A stretch of 64,000 bases of DNA, taken from assembly GCA_016209225.1 (NCBI GenBank), contig JACQWO010000069.1, positions 1-64,000 of the forward strand, read 5' to 3'. Below, in pieces: positions 1 through 7,937 of this stretch. Source of the DNA: Desulfobacterales bacterium (GTDB lineage Bacteria; Desulfobacterota; UBA8473). Both the position numbers and the translations under genes were made by a program. Numbering within the stretch: the first letter of the stretch is position 1; each line of letters starts with the position of its first letter. The notes under the pieces are model-generated. The model was not told where the DNA came from. It worked only from the letters and a program-made list of their open reading frames with translations, and ran no database searches.

Positions 1-4
1 TCTT

Positions 5-129
5 ATTCCCCCCTCGCTCCGCTCGGGGGGAATGCGGCGCTGAGCGGTTGTGCCTGCCCTCCGCTTCGCTCCGGGAGAACCAGGCACAGGAGACGGATGT
101 CCCTTCGGGACACCGCTCAGCGCCGCATT
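5..129. repeat. Composite palindromic repeat, nested hairpins
   Basis: Seen: a first hairpin pairs 5-13 (attcccccc) with 25-33 (ggggggaat). A second, larger inverted repeat pairs 31-48 with 112-129 over 18 perfect bases. Inside it, 50-56 (gtgcctg) pairs with 81-87 (caggcac), and 98-103 with 107-112 (tgtccc/gggaca). The word cgctccg occurs twice in the loops. The whole forms a branched cruciform or RNA structure just upstream of the first gene. It resembles an intergenic palindromic repeat unit of the REP/MITE kind. Whether other copies exist outside the window cannot be seen. Although an open frame runs through it, it is unlikely to be coding. Confidence 0.75.
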
Positions 130-162
130 GAACGAACAAAATCAAAAGGAGGTAGATTTAAA

Positions 163-999
163 GTGGCTTATACGTGGGAGAAAGTATCTAGCTTTAATTT
201 AACTGACATCATCTATGAGAAGAGACCAGGGGTGGCGAGGATAACCATAAACAGACCCAAGGCATTCAATGCCTTTACCTCTCATACTATGAAAGAGCTC
301 GTTGAGGCATTGGCGGAATGTGCTGATGATGACCGTATCGGGGTAGTTGTTATTACTGGAGCGGGTAACAAAGCCTTCTGTACCGGAGGAGATGCCAAAG
401 AGGCAGAGGCCGGCTATAGCTCAGAGATGCTCAGACATACACCCAAGGTTCATGCCCTTATAAGGGAGATGCCCAAACCGGTGATCGCTGCTGTGAATGG
501 TTTTGCTATTGGTGGTGGACAGGTACTGCAACAGATTTGCGATCTCTCCATCGCATCGGAGACGGCACAACTCGGACAGGCCGGCCCTATGGTAGGGAGC
601 TATGATGCCGCCTTTGGCGCCGCTTACTTGACCAGGATGGTAGGAGAAAAGAAGGCAAGGGAGATTTGGTATCTTTGCCGAAGGTACTCAGCCAAAGAAG
701 CCATGGAGATGGGTTTGGTGAATGCAGTTGTGCTTCCTGAAAAGCTGGAGGAGGAAGTGGATAAATGGTGTGACGAGATCCTGGCAAAAAGCCCTGGTGC
801 GATAAAGGCTCTGAAAGCAGTCTTTGGCTCTATGAGTGCCGAGATCCGAGGTCTGGAGATATTGTCGTTCGATGGTCTCTGGAGGTATTATGCCACAGAA
901 GAAGCTAAGTACTATAAGGAGTCCTTCTGGGAGAAGAAGAAGGCCGATCCGGTAAAATACCGGAAGAAGGAGTTGTTCCCAGGAGTGTACGAGGACTAA
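163..999 (+). CDS. Enoyl-CoA hydratase/isomerase family protein, MenB/BadI-like
   Basis: Crotonase-fold enzyme of 278 residues. The segment CTGGD forms part of the oxyanion hole, GFAIGGGQVL is the second family signature, and GEKKAREIWYLCRRYSAKEA matches the stretch shared by naphthoyl-CoA synthase (MenB) and 2-ketocyclohexanecarboxyl-CoA hydrolase (BadI). Those relatives close or open a ring next to a CoA thioester, so a role in menaquinone synthesis or in alicyclic/aromatic acid degradation is possible. No other men or bad gene is nearby to decide. The GTG at 163 is chosen because aaaggagg lies at 145-152; the frame is open back to 97, but that part is the palindromic repeat. Cytoplasmic. 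The exact substrate is uncertain. Confidence 0.85.
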   Translation: MAYTWEKVSSFNLTDIIYEKRPGVARITINRPKAFNAFTSHTMKELVEALAECADDDRIGVVVITGAGNKAFCTGGDAKEAEAGYSSEMLRHTPKVHALIREMPKPVIAAVNGFAIGGGQVLQQICDLSIASETAQLGQAGPMVGSYDAAFGAAYLTRMVGEKKAREIWYLCRRYSAKEAMEMGLVNAVVLPEKLEEEVDKWCDEILAKSPGAIKALKAVFGSMSAEIRGLEILSFDGLWRYYATEEAKYYKESFWEKKKADPVKYRKKELFPGVYED

Positions 1000-1093
1000 T
1001 CCGATTGGACATGATCACGCAAACGGTACGTGTTTACCCGTGTTTTGAAAAATCTTAAAAATGGACTTTTTCTACAGGCTCAATGATTGAGCT

Positions 1094-1136
1094 AAGGGGG
1101 AGTGCGGTTTTTATACCGCGTCCCCCTTGATTCTTT
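1094..1136 (+). terminator. Rho-independent terminator of the MenB/BadI-like gene
   Basis: Aaggggga (1094-1101) pairs with tccccctt (1121-1128), and the stem continues tgcggt/accgcg with one bulged base around the loop ttttat. A T-rich stretch (gattcttttt) follows. It lies about 95 bases after the stop at 999 and before the convergent minus-strand gene. Confidence 0.7.
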
Positions 1137-1271
1137 TTGCCTAAAAGTAAATTTTTTGGTGAATAATCGCTGCGCGTCCTCGACAACAAGGTAATAATGA
1201 AGAATAGTCAGTCTAGTGGAAAGATGAGTGGAGAGAATGAAAACGGTTTTTGCATTTGGTTGGAATGTAAA

Positions 1272-3014
1272 TTAGCCATGTGGGAACACCGCGTTCCAGA
1301 GCCCTTCGAAAAAGGCCCTCGCGTTCTTACCAATCGAGCGATTGTTGTACCCGCCTTCCTGAATCACCAGAATAGGCAGTCCCAAACCGCCAATCCTCTT
1401 TCCCATTTCCGCGAAGTCTTTCCGCAGTAAACTCCACGTCCCTGTGGGGTCCCCTTTTGCTGTGTCCAACCCCAAACACACGATCAAGAATCTCGAACTG
1501 AACCGACGGATATTGGACAATGCCTTTTCCATGACCCGCATGTAGCCTTCACCATCCAAGTTTTCAGGCAACGGGAAATTAACATTGTAGCCAAAACCAT
1601 GGGCTTCCCCCCGCTCATCAGCAAAACCGCTGAAATAGGGGTAAGCTATTCCAGGATGGCCGTGGATAGAGACCGTAAGCACATCATTTCTCCTGTAAAA
1701 TATTGTCTGCTGTCCATTTCCATGATGGTAGTCGATGTCCAGCATAGCTATAGACCCATACTCACTCAGGTATTGGGCAGCTATAGCCGCATTGTTGAAA
1801 TAGCAGAATCCTCCAAAGGAACGTGCTTCGGCATGATGACCAGGCGGTCTGACTAGGGCATAAGCCAGACGGTTTCCCTCAAGAATCTTCGTGGCTGCTG
1901 TGAGGGCACAATCAGCCGCTCTCTTGGCAGCGATAAACGCCCGGCGGTTCAATGGGGTAAAGGTGTCAATGCAGTAGTAGCCGGCTCTAACAGCCAGTTC
2001 TGTTGGGGGACGTGACTGGTTTCTGATCGGGAACACATAGGGGTACACGGAAGAGTCCGGCCCCAGTTTTTCACAGACACGCTTAAAATAGTTAAGATAA
2101 GCACGGTCGTGTACAGCGAGGATATGCTTCTCAGGAAATTCAGAAGGAACGACAGGGTCAAACAGGCTTGTCTGTTCCAATACCCCCAGGATGGATTGAA
2201 TCCTAACTGGGGACTCTACGTATCCCCTGCTGTGTACATGATGAAGACTATGTCGGTCGCTGACAACCAGGGCAATCCTCGAGAGACGATCAGAAACTGG
2301 GTTGAACTTCTGAGCCAAAGCCCTAATGTATCGGGGTTCGCACAGGCGAACAGGATTGTCCCTGAATGACTCGACCACTGTATTTACGTATTCAGGGCTA
2401 CATATGCCTCTATATTTCCTCTCCAGGATGGTTTTTACAACCTTTCGGGCAGAGTTGCGTGGCATAGGTGTATGCTGTCCCAGATCATCGAACATCAGGT
2501 ATGGTGGGCTGTCTCCTCCCTGTTGCACCGGGGTTTCATAGGCTGTATTCTCAATGGGTTGTGCCCCAAAAGTTTCGTAGAATCTGAGCCTTGCCTTGTT
2601 TTGCTTGAGAATCTCAGGGTCTCTGCAAAGTGCAGGGTCGTCTGGCAGGCACTCGAAGAAAATACCCATAACACGCAGTAGACGTGCTTCTTCTCGAACT
2701 CGTCCGTACAATGCTCCCCCTACACCCCTTCCGGTGACTCTCTTGCGTGTGGACATGAAGTCGAGGTAGCAAAATCCCAGTCGCGGTTCATGCGATAGGA
2801 GCGCGAATCCCTGTACTGTCTCTGCCCTCCCCTCGGCAACGTACACTATAGAACGAAAATCATACTTAAATGGATTCCGTAAAATGTCAGGTATCCTGTC
2901 GACCTTGGCTTGACTTAGCCCCCTGAATTGAGACGCAAGTATTGTCCGGACTTGATCCAAAGCCTGACGGTTTCTGTCTAAAACATCATCAAAAATTCTT
3001 CTTATACGGAACAT
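1272..3014 (-). CDS. GNAT acetyltransferase-histone deacetylase fusion protein
   Basis: A 580-residue protein with two enzyme-like halves. Residues about 1-180 look like a GNAT N-acetyltransferase, with the acetyl-CoA motif VTGRGVGGAL near 93-102. Residues about 245-575 are a class I/II-type histone-deacetylase-like domain: RPPGHH near 389-394, the zinc-ligand segment LDIDYHHGNG near 425-434 (D428, H430) and GLDTAKGDPTG near 515-525. The catalytic residues of the deacetylase appear intact. Bacterial relatives include acetoin-utilisation AcuC and acetylpolyamine amidohydrolases. The natural substrate is unknown; joining an acetylase and a deacetylase in one chain suggests control of one target in both directions, which is inference. 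The start has GAGG about 8 bases upstream. Follows arfB by about 55 bases and is probably co-transcribed. Confidence 0.85.
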   Translation of the reverse strand: MFRIRRIFDDVLDRNRQALDQVRTILASQFRGLSQAKVDRIPDILRNPFKYDFRSIVYVAEGRAETVQGFALLSHEPRLGFCYLDFMSTRKRVTGRGVGGALYGRVREEARLLRVMGIFFECLPDDPALCRDPEILKQNKARLRFYETFGAQPIENTAYETPVQQGGDSPPYLMFDDLGQHTPMPRNSARKVVKTILERKYRGICSPEYVNTVVESFRDNPVRLCEPRYIRALAQKFNPVSDRLSRIALVVSDRHSLHHVHSRGYVESPVRIQSILGVLEQTSLFDPVVPSEFPEKHILAVHDRAYLNYFKRVCEKLGPDSSVYPYVFPIRNQSRPPTELAVRAGYYCIDTFTPLNRRAFIAAKRAADCALTAATKILEGNRLAYALVRPPGHHAEARSFGGFCYFNNAAIAAQYLSEYGSIAMLDIDYHHGNGQQTIFYRRNDVLTVSIHGHPGIAYPYFSGFADERGEAHGFGYNVNFPLPENLDGEGYMRVMEKALSNIRRFSSRFLIVCLGLDTAKGDPTGTWSLLRKDFAEMGKRIGGLGLPILVIQEGGYNNRSIGKNARAFFEGLWNAVFPHG

Positions 3015-3069
3015 CAGTCCAGCCTCATTGCCTGCATTTCAACCAGGAGCCTTTGGGGACATCCTACTA

Positions 3070-3483
3070 TTACTCCGAAACCCTGCCTCGCAGCGTCTTT
3101 GTCTTACCCCGCAGAGCTTTACTGTCCAGCCGCCTTTCCTGGGAGCCTCTGGTTGATTTTGTAGGATGTCTGACTTTCTGTATAACTGCCACACCTTTAA
3201 TTAATTTCTGCAAACGCTCAAGGGCATCTTCCCTATTTTTTTCCTGAGTACGAAATTTCTGAGCCTTGATAATGATCACGCCCTCCTTGCTTATGCGCCG
3301 ATCTTGCAGGTTTAACAGACGTTGCTTATAGAAATCGGATAGAGAGGACGCATTGATATCAAAGCGCAGATGAATTGCCGAAGATACTTTGTTAACATTC
3401 TGCCCTCCGGCCCCCTGTGCCCGGATTGCCGAAAGTTCAATCTCATCATCAGGAATGGAAACATTCTGGGAGATTTTTAGCAC
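3070..3483 (-). CDS. arfB: Alternative ribosome-rescue factor ArfB (peptidyl-tRNA hydrolase)
   Basis: Small class-I release-factor-like protein (about 137 residues) that hydrolyses peptidyl-tRNA on ribosomes stalled without a stop codon. The catalytic GGQ lies in IRAQGAGGQNVNK near the N-terminus, and the C-terminal tail is rich in Lys and Arg (KSTRGSQERRLDSK...), which in ArfB enters the empty mRNA channel. There is no codon-recognition domain, which separates it from RF1/RF2. The frame opens at a GTG at 3519, but the GTG at 3483 is preferred: AAGGA lies 10 bases upstream and the resulting start MLKISQNVSIP lines up with ArfB proteins. Lies upstream of the GNAT-HDAC gene on the same strand. 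Confidence 0.88.
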   Translation of the reverse strand: MLKISQNVSIPDDEIELSAIRAQGAGGQNVNKVSSAIHLRFDINASSLSDFYKQRLLNLQDRRISKEGVIIIKAQKFRTQEKNREDALERLQKLIKGVAVIQKVRHPTKSTRGSQERRLDSKALRGKTKTLRGRVSE

Positions 3484-3553
3484 TGACAGGTCATCCTTAA
3501 TACTGTAAAAGTCAAGCACTTCCCTGACAGTCAGCTTCTCTCAGGGATGATGT

Positions 3554-3856
3554 TTAAGCCGCTTGTTTTGTAGTTAGTTGTTCTTTGATAATCTTACCCA
3601 TTTCTATGGGCCTTCTGCCCAAAATAGCTATGATTCTCTCTTTTACTTCCGGCAGTGTCTCATTGGGAAAGATCTTCGGAATAGGCGGCCTATCCAAAAG
3701 CCTATCAAGTCCTCTTTCCTGGAATGCCCGTTTATACTCGTAAAACTGGCTCCGGGAAATTCCGTGATGACGGCATGCCTCTGATACGTTACGAAGTCTT
3801 TCAGCAAGTTGTAGCAATGTCAGTCTCTTTTGTGCTATCTTCTTTGCGGCGGTCAT
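3554..3856 (-). pseudogene. Truncated IS481-type transposase, helix-turn-helix part only
   Basis: One hundred residues, beginning with a leucine-rich helix-turn-helix segment (about 10-55; RHHGISRSQFYEYKRAF) and PPIPKIFPNE, like the N-terminal DNA-binding part of IS481/IS3-type transposases. The DDE catalytic core is absent, and the tail from about residue 78 no longer looks like a transposase. I read it as the stub of a broken insertion sequence rather than a working regulator, though a domesticated DNA-binding protein cannot be excluded. No terminal inverted repeats could be identified around it. Confidence 0.6.
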
Positions 3857-4180
3857 ATCTTCCTCCTTCGTTAATGTTTTTTGGCAAAAACACTTTATCC
3901 AAAGAGAAGACTGACTGCCACTTTTTTAACCCGCAAACTGTACAGGAAGATATTAACTTTTACATAAATTGAAGCCACCGATGACCTCGATGCCCTTGCT
4001 GAGTATATTGGCCCTTGTTCATTGAGCCAGAGACCTGAAAACCCTTTGGGAAAGAGAAAAAAAAGGTTGACCGTGAACTACGCCTAACAAAAAATTTAAA
4101 CCGTATTCACCTGATAAATTCTGTGAATCTCAAGTTAGGACATCCTTTACTCGAGATTAGAAGCCCAATGGAGGTGCTTT
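3857..4180. other. Intergenic stretch with weak toxin-like remnant
   Basis: No intact gene is seen. On the plus strand from 3971 a short frame reads DDLDALAEYI, which resembles the N-terminus of ParE-type toxins. It runs into a stop at about 4088. A second frame, free of stops from 4039 to 4191 but without a good start, overlaps the start of the small gene at 4181. Together they may be a decayed toxin gene ahead of its antitoxin. The evidence is thin. Confidence 0.3.
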
Positions 4181-4351
4181 ATGAGGGCTAAAAAGTTTGA
4201 TGCGGTTGAAACGAAACGCAGGCTACAAAAAGAAGCTGAACAAAAGTTGTCTACACTTTCGGAAAAGGAGCAGGTGGAGTTTTTGGCTAAGAAATTTTGG
4301 CTCTTATACAATAAAGTTGCTAACGTATTCCTGGGCAGCCCGTTCCCATGA
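4181..4351 (+). CDS. Small hypothetical protein, possibly antitoxin-like
   Basis: A 56-codon frame with a good ribosome-binding site (ggaggtg, 6-7 bases before the ATG). The product begins MRAKKFDAVETKRRLQKEAE and is highly charged and helical, resembling short antitoxin-like proteins with an (M)KAKxFDAV start. The last 48 bases overlap the 3' end of the minus-strand GT5 gene, and the C-terminus (VFLGSPFP) probably derives from that overlap, so the original gene may have been cut short here. No intact toxin partner lies beside it. Function not known. Confidence 0.45.
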   Translation: MRAKKFDAVETKRRLQKEAEQKLSTLSEKEQVEFLAKKFWLLYNKVANVFLGSPFP

Positions 4352-5998
4352 GAAACTACGCCTGATATAGTTTATCCCTTCTGTCAGCATCCTGTAATAC
4401 AGTTCAGGGGTGTCTCTATAGACTTGAACACCATCTACAATGCTAAGCATAAGCTCGCGGGCCATTGATTGAAACAGAGGGTATCTCTTGCGCTGTTCAA
4501 CTCGGTCTAACCCTCTGCCTTTAATGTCATATTCGGCAGCGTTAATTCCTCTCCAATCATCAACAGCAGATTCTATGTTGTCTCTCTCTCGAAACAGGAT
4601 TCCGGTGGGTGTGGCCAAAGCAGTGTGCCAGCGCTCGCTCCTAACCTGGACAGCTTGGGTGAAAGATGAGGCAGATTGAAGGGGGGCGATTTGCTGGACA
4701 ATCCCTCCAGTTGCTCGACCAATCCCCACAGTTCCATTCAAATAGAATTCGTTAGCCATTCCGAACGGCTCATATAGTGATGGCATGACCCCATAGGTAG
4801 CTCCCTGGAGAGTAGCGAAAAAGCCCTCTTGAAACAAAAAGGGAAGCACGAGGACACTTTCGGAAAATCTTTCCGACATCTTTTTCAAGAAGTACAACCC
4901 CTCCAACCCCTCATCTCCGGGGATTGGAAAGAAGAAAAATCGTGCCTCTCCCCCTTTTTCCAAAAACTCTGTAATCCCACTCGCTGCAACATCATAACCT
5001 TTCTGGCGAGGATCATCCCGCCCTGCCAAGACAAACCATGGAGAGTCATCTCTCTTAAACTTTTTAAGATCCCCCCAGATAGGTTTGTCTCTTGAAGGGA
5101 CAAACCTATCCAGTGCATGAAGGGCTTCTTTTCTTCTGATACTTTTCCATTCATGCGCCGGAGCGAAATTCCCTTGCATCATCTCAGCCAAGATGCCTTC
5201 ATTAATCGCAAGGCTTGCAAAAAGACCGTTGTCAACCCCAAAAAGCCTTGGTTTCAGAATGTCTTTGAGATGGGGCGCCATGACTTCAGCCTGGAGAGGA
5301 TCTTCCGTTAGGTCCATGGCGAATTGGCTTGATACAGTGAAGACAGGCTGTTCGACAAGGGGCAGCGCCCGTTGCAGTACGGTTTCACCTGGGCAAGAGG
5401 CAGGATCAATTCCTACCTGTAAAAGGTCAGCATTTGTAACTCCGCTGTCATAGCTGTTGTGAAGTGTTAGATACAGCTCTTGATTCTTGTCCTGTCTGGT
5501 CAGGGCTAAGGCTGTGGTTGCCGCTTCCCAATCCTGCATCATTACCTTCCAATGGTCTGTCTGGTCTGTGTTGTCAAGTATGCGGGCTATTGTTGCACCG
5601 AAAAATAGGGAGTCCCTGAGCAGATTCCTTGAAATCTCTCCCTGCGTTTCCCCTACGTCATACGGATGGCGTCTTCCTGCAAAGAACCGACTATCCACTG
5701 GTTTTAAGAAGTACCATGCCCACTGGTATCGATTATCGTTGTATCGATAGACCTCTACGGGGACATTTTTATTGTCAAATGGGACATTGATGTTAGTCAT
5801 GAGTTTGATTTTGTTATCGAGGGATAATGTCTTCTCGATTTTGTAATGGAATGGCGTGATGACAATCGTATCCAGACCTGAGACTTTTTGAACATAGCCG
5901 GGTAAACGCCCCATTACTGCAGCAATCCCTCCGCAGGGAGCAAAGGGAGTCTCATATGTAACAAAGGCTAATTTCACAGACATCTGCCCTACCCCCAT
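4304..5998 (-). CDS. Divergent GT5 glycogen/starch-synthase-like glycosyltransferase
   Basis: GT-B fold enzyme of 564 residues. The N-terminal half has the starch-synthase catalytic layout (LAFVTYETPF; PCGGIAAVMGRLP near 21-33; MMQDWEAA; LTLHNSYDSG). The C-terminal half has VLAGRDDPRQKGYD and the donor-site segment SLYEPFGMANEFYLNGTVG followed by RATGGIVQQI. Compared with bacterial GlgA, the KxGG lysine that contacts ADP-glucose is a cysteine here (C22), and the HDW motif is QDW. It is therefore a GT5 relative that may use another donor or acceptor. It is the only GT5 gene in the window, although glgC and glgB are 6-15 kb away. It starts 11 bases after the GpgS-like gene and is surely in its operon; a second possible start is the ATG at 5983. 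Confidence 0.75.
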   Translation of the reverse strand: MGVGQMSVKLAFVTYETPFAPCGGIAAVMGRLPGYVQKVSGLDTIVITPFHYKIEKTLSLDNKIKLMTNINVPFDNKNVPVEVYRYNDNRYQWAWYFLKPVDSRFFAGRRHPYDVGETQGEISRNLLRDSLFFGATIARILDNTDQTDHWKVMMQDWEAATTALALTRQDKNQELYLTLHNSYDSGVTNADLLQVGIDPASCPGETVLQRALPLVEQPVFTVSSQFAMDLTEDPLQAEVMAPHLKDILKPRLFGVDNGLFASLAINEGILAEMMQGNFAPAHEWKSIRRKEALHALDRFVPSRDKPIWGDLKKFKRDDSPWFVLAGRDDPRQKGYDVAASGITEFLEKGGEARFFFFPIPGDEGLEGLYFLKKMSERFSESVLVLPFLFQEGFFATLQGATYGVMPSLYEPFGMANEFYLNGTVGIGRATGGIVQQIAPLQSASSFTQAVQVRSERWHTALATPTGILFRERDNIESAVDDWRGINAAEYDIKGRGLDRVEQRKRYPLFQSMARELMLSIVDGVQVYRDTPELYYRMLTEGINYIRRSFSWERAAQEYVSNFIV

Positions 5999-6009
5999 AA
6001 CCTGCCACT

Positions 6010-7272
6010 TCAGGCATTGTCGGCCTCCACAGCTTTCAGAAGCTTGACATATATGTCTGGAATACTATAGAGGACGCGGTTCCAGGATGGGATTTGAGTA
6101 TCCTCGCGTTTTTCTTTTATCTCTTTCCATGTAGTCCACAGGAAGTCGTGAAAATGCAATGCCGTGAGCTCTTCTTCATGGCGATCAAAAATCAGGTCAT
6201 TCACTTCTGCATCGTCGCTGTATTGTTTAATGAATTTGAGGGCATTCTGATAGTAGGTTTGCCTCACCATTTCTACGAACGCATCATCAAGAACAACCCC
6301 GTTAGAACGCATGTAGTTAAAATAAAATTTAGCGATATCTATTACCATGCGGTGTAGCCCTTTCGTCCTGTCGTCAGGCGAGAGGACCTGATGCTTGTGT
6401 TCGTAATTGGAAATGAGATCAATCTGGGCGATCTTTCGAGGGATAACCCTGTGGTACACCTCCGAGAGGGTACTTACCTCGAGCCCCCAGTCGTAAGCGA
6501 TATTTATCCCTTTCGCCAGACGCGCGGTGAAACTAAACTCACCGGCCAAGGGATAATTAAATGTCCGGTGGTAGGCGAAGAAAGATTCCAATGCGTGGTA
6601 ACCCTGGTCGTGCATGATCTGTTTCATGATATCCACAAAGGGTATAACAAAGAGACGCGTGACTCGTCCTTTCATGGTTCGTTCTGTCGGAGAAATTCTG
6701 GGGTAATATCCTTTACAGAACTCAAAGTCGTTGTTAGGATTCGCCGTGGGTTCAATGAGTCTTCCCAAAAGGAGTCGGTTATATGTAAGAATATCACAGT
6801 CATGAAGGGCTATCACATCGCTGTCCTCTCGGGCAAAGAGATAACCCAGGGCAAGCCATACTGACTGTCCTTTCCCCTGGACCCCGGTAGGTATTTTTCT
6901 GTCACTGATATCACTGAGTATACCCTGAATAAGTGGACCATCGACCCATAGGATTTTGACATCCCTCTCAGGTGTGATAAGTTGTCCAAAGTATTCTTTT
7001 GCCTCCTTGAATTTGCTTTCCTCTGTTGTGCCCCCCAGAGCCACTACCACACTGTTGAGGTAGCGAACTTTCTGGATTTCATCCACTATTCTGTCCAGAA
7101 CCTGGGGATTCAGCATCTCAGAATAAAGACACGGAAGAAGAAGGCTGATTCTGGTATGTCGGGAATACTCCTCAAGTTTCTGTTCAAGCCCCATGAGATA
7201 TTCCTCACGGTCAAAGACCTCATAGAGCGCATGGAGGGTGGTGATTATTCCTTCCTGGTGAAAATCTGTCAT
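6010..7272 (-). CDS. GT-A glycosyltransferase, glucosyl-3-phosphoglycerate-synthase-like
   Basis: A 420-residue retaining-type GT-A enzyme. ISLLLPCLYSE (42-52) is the nucleotide-sugar start, GVQGKGQSVW (130-139) is a loop typical of the glucosyl-/mannosyl-phosphoglycerate synthase group, and HDCDIL (157-162) carries the DxD metal ligand. The middle segment NYPLAGEFSFT...WGLEVSTLSEVY matches the acceptor-side region of GT81 enzymes. In that family the product is glucosyl-3-phosphoglycerate, the precursor of the solute glucosylglycerate; no matching phosphatase gene is nearby. The start has GGAGG at good spacing. Just upstream of the GT5 gene. The donor (GDP-, UDP- or ADP-glucose) cannot be read from sequence. 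Confidence 0.7.
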   Translation of the reverse strand: MTDFHQEGIITTLHALYEVFDREEYLMGLEQKLEEYSRHTRISLLLPCLYSEMLNPQVLDRIVDEIQKVRYLNSVVVALGGTTEESKFKEAKEYFGQLITPERDVKILWVDGPLIQGILSDISDRKIPTGVQGKGQSVWLALGYLFAREDSDVIALHDCDILTYNRLLLGRLIEPTANPNNDFEFCKGYYPRISPTERTMKGRVTRLFVIPFVDIMKQIMHDQGYHALESFFAYHRTFNYPLAGEFSFTARLAKGINIAYDWGLEVSTLSEVYHRVIPRKIAQIDLISNYEHKHQVLSPDDRTKGLHRMVIDIAKFYFNYMRSNGVVLDDAFVEMVRQTYYQNALKFIKQYSDDAEVNDLIFDRHEEELTALHFHDFLWTTWKEIKEKREDTQIPSWNRVLYSIPDIYVKLLKAVEADNA

Positions 7273-7385
7273 GAAAATTTCCTCCTTTCTCGGTTGTAAT
7301 TCACCAAGGTTTGGTAGAATATGCTTAGGTTCGGCAGCCTAGTTTTAGTTGGAGATACAAACCGTGATTGTTATCGAGGGAGTAA

Positions 7386-7420
7386 ACCCCGTTAGAAAGG
7401 ACGGGGCTTTCTAACGGGGT
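7386..7420 (-). terminator. Strong hairpin, likely terminator after the LapA-domain gene
   Basis: A perfect 14-bp stem (accccgttagaaag / ctttctaacggggt) with a 7-base loop, about 20 bases beyond the stop of the minus-strand LapA-domain gene. On the minus strand only a short T stretch (TTTACT) follows, so termination may be partial. It separates that gene from the GpgS-like operon. Confidence 0.6.
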
Positions 7421-7441
7421 AAAAAGGTCATTCGGCTCTGC

Positions 7442-7639
7442 CTAGGATTTTTTGGATGTAAGGATCCTCAAGAACCAGCCCGTAATCAGACCAACTATAA
7501 AGGTACTAAACAACAGAACGATTCTTGACATTGATATTTGCCAGAATAGAAACCGTACTTCAATGACCTCGGTATTTTGAAGAAGAAAGATCACAAGGAG
7601 AGCAACCAAAACTAAAATGATTATGCTTTTGATTTTCAT
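7442..7639 (-). CDS. LapA-domain (DUF1049) small membrane protein
   Basis: Sixty-five residues with two hydrophobic segments (about 4-21 and 37-58) joined by NTEVIEVRFLFWQISMSRI, the characteristic linker of the LapA/DUF1049 family. E. coli LapA works with LapB in controlling LPS assembly; many bacteria carry stand-alone LapA-domain proteins of unknown role, and no lapB lies here. Inner-membrane protein. The GGTGGTGG before the ATG can act as ribosome-binding site, and an extended -10 promoter lies about 45 bases upstream. Confidence 0.85.
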   Translation of the reverse strand: MKIKSIIILVLVALLVIFLLQNTEVIEVRFLFWQISMSRIVLLFSTFIVGLITGWFLRILTSKKS

Positions 7640-7689
7640 TTGCCACCACCTGATTTTTTATTCGGGCTCCCGAGTTTTACTTTGGAGAT

Positions 7690-7698
7690 ATTATACCA
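7690..7698 (-). promoter_or_regulatory. Extended -10 promoter for the LapA-domain gene
   Basis: On the minus strand TGGTATAAT matches the extended -10 consensus TGnTATAAT. The -35 region is poor, as is common for this promoter type. The predicted transcript starts near 7682, about 43 bases before the ATG at 7639. The rest of 7640-7880 shows only two short palindromes (cgggctcccg near 7663 and cgggatcccg near 7834). Confidence 0.5.
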
Positions 7699-7880
7699 AC
7701 TATTACATATAGTACCGTAAAATCGATCCCTACACAACAAAAATATTCATTTGCTGAACCAAGATGGCAATCTCTTGTTATGCTGGAATGGTCTTTTTCT
7801 CTATGGATAACTTTTAGCGGCTGCCTCTGTATTCGGGATCCCGCCCTTGTGGATATACTAGGGGATATAGATAGGTGGGT

Positions 7881-7918
7881 AAAAAAAAGGCATGGTCATA
7901 CAAAGCCCCATGCCTTTT
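7881..7918 (-). terminator. Rho-independent terminator of the small secreted-protein gene
   Basis: On the minus strand an 11-bp stem (AAAAGGCATGG / CCATGCCTTTT) is followed by further T residues (8 Ts in all). It begins 20 bases after the stop codon at 7938. Confidence 0.85.
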
Positions 7919-7937
7919 AATTTTAATAGATTAGATA

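Noticed and set aside
97-162. Upstream extension of the first gene from an ATG at 97
   Set aside because: This part lies in the palindromic repeat; a strong Shine-Dalgarno before the GTG at 163 fits the family's start much better.
3971-4191. ParE-like toxin gene ahead of the small gene at 4181
   Set aside because: Only about a dozen residues resemble the family, the frame shifts and stops, and no good start exists.
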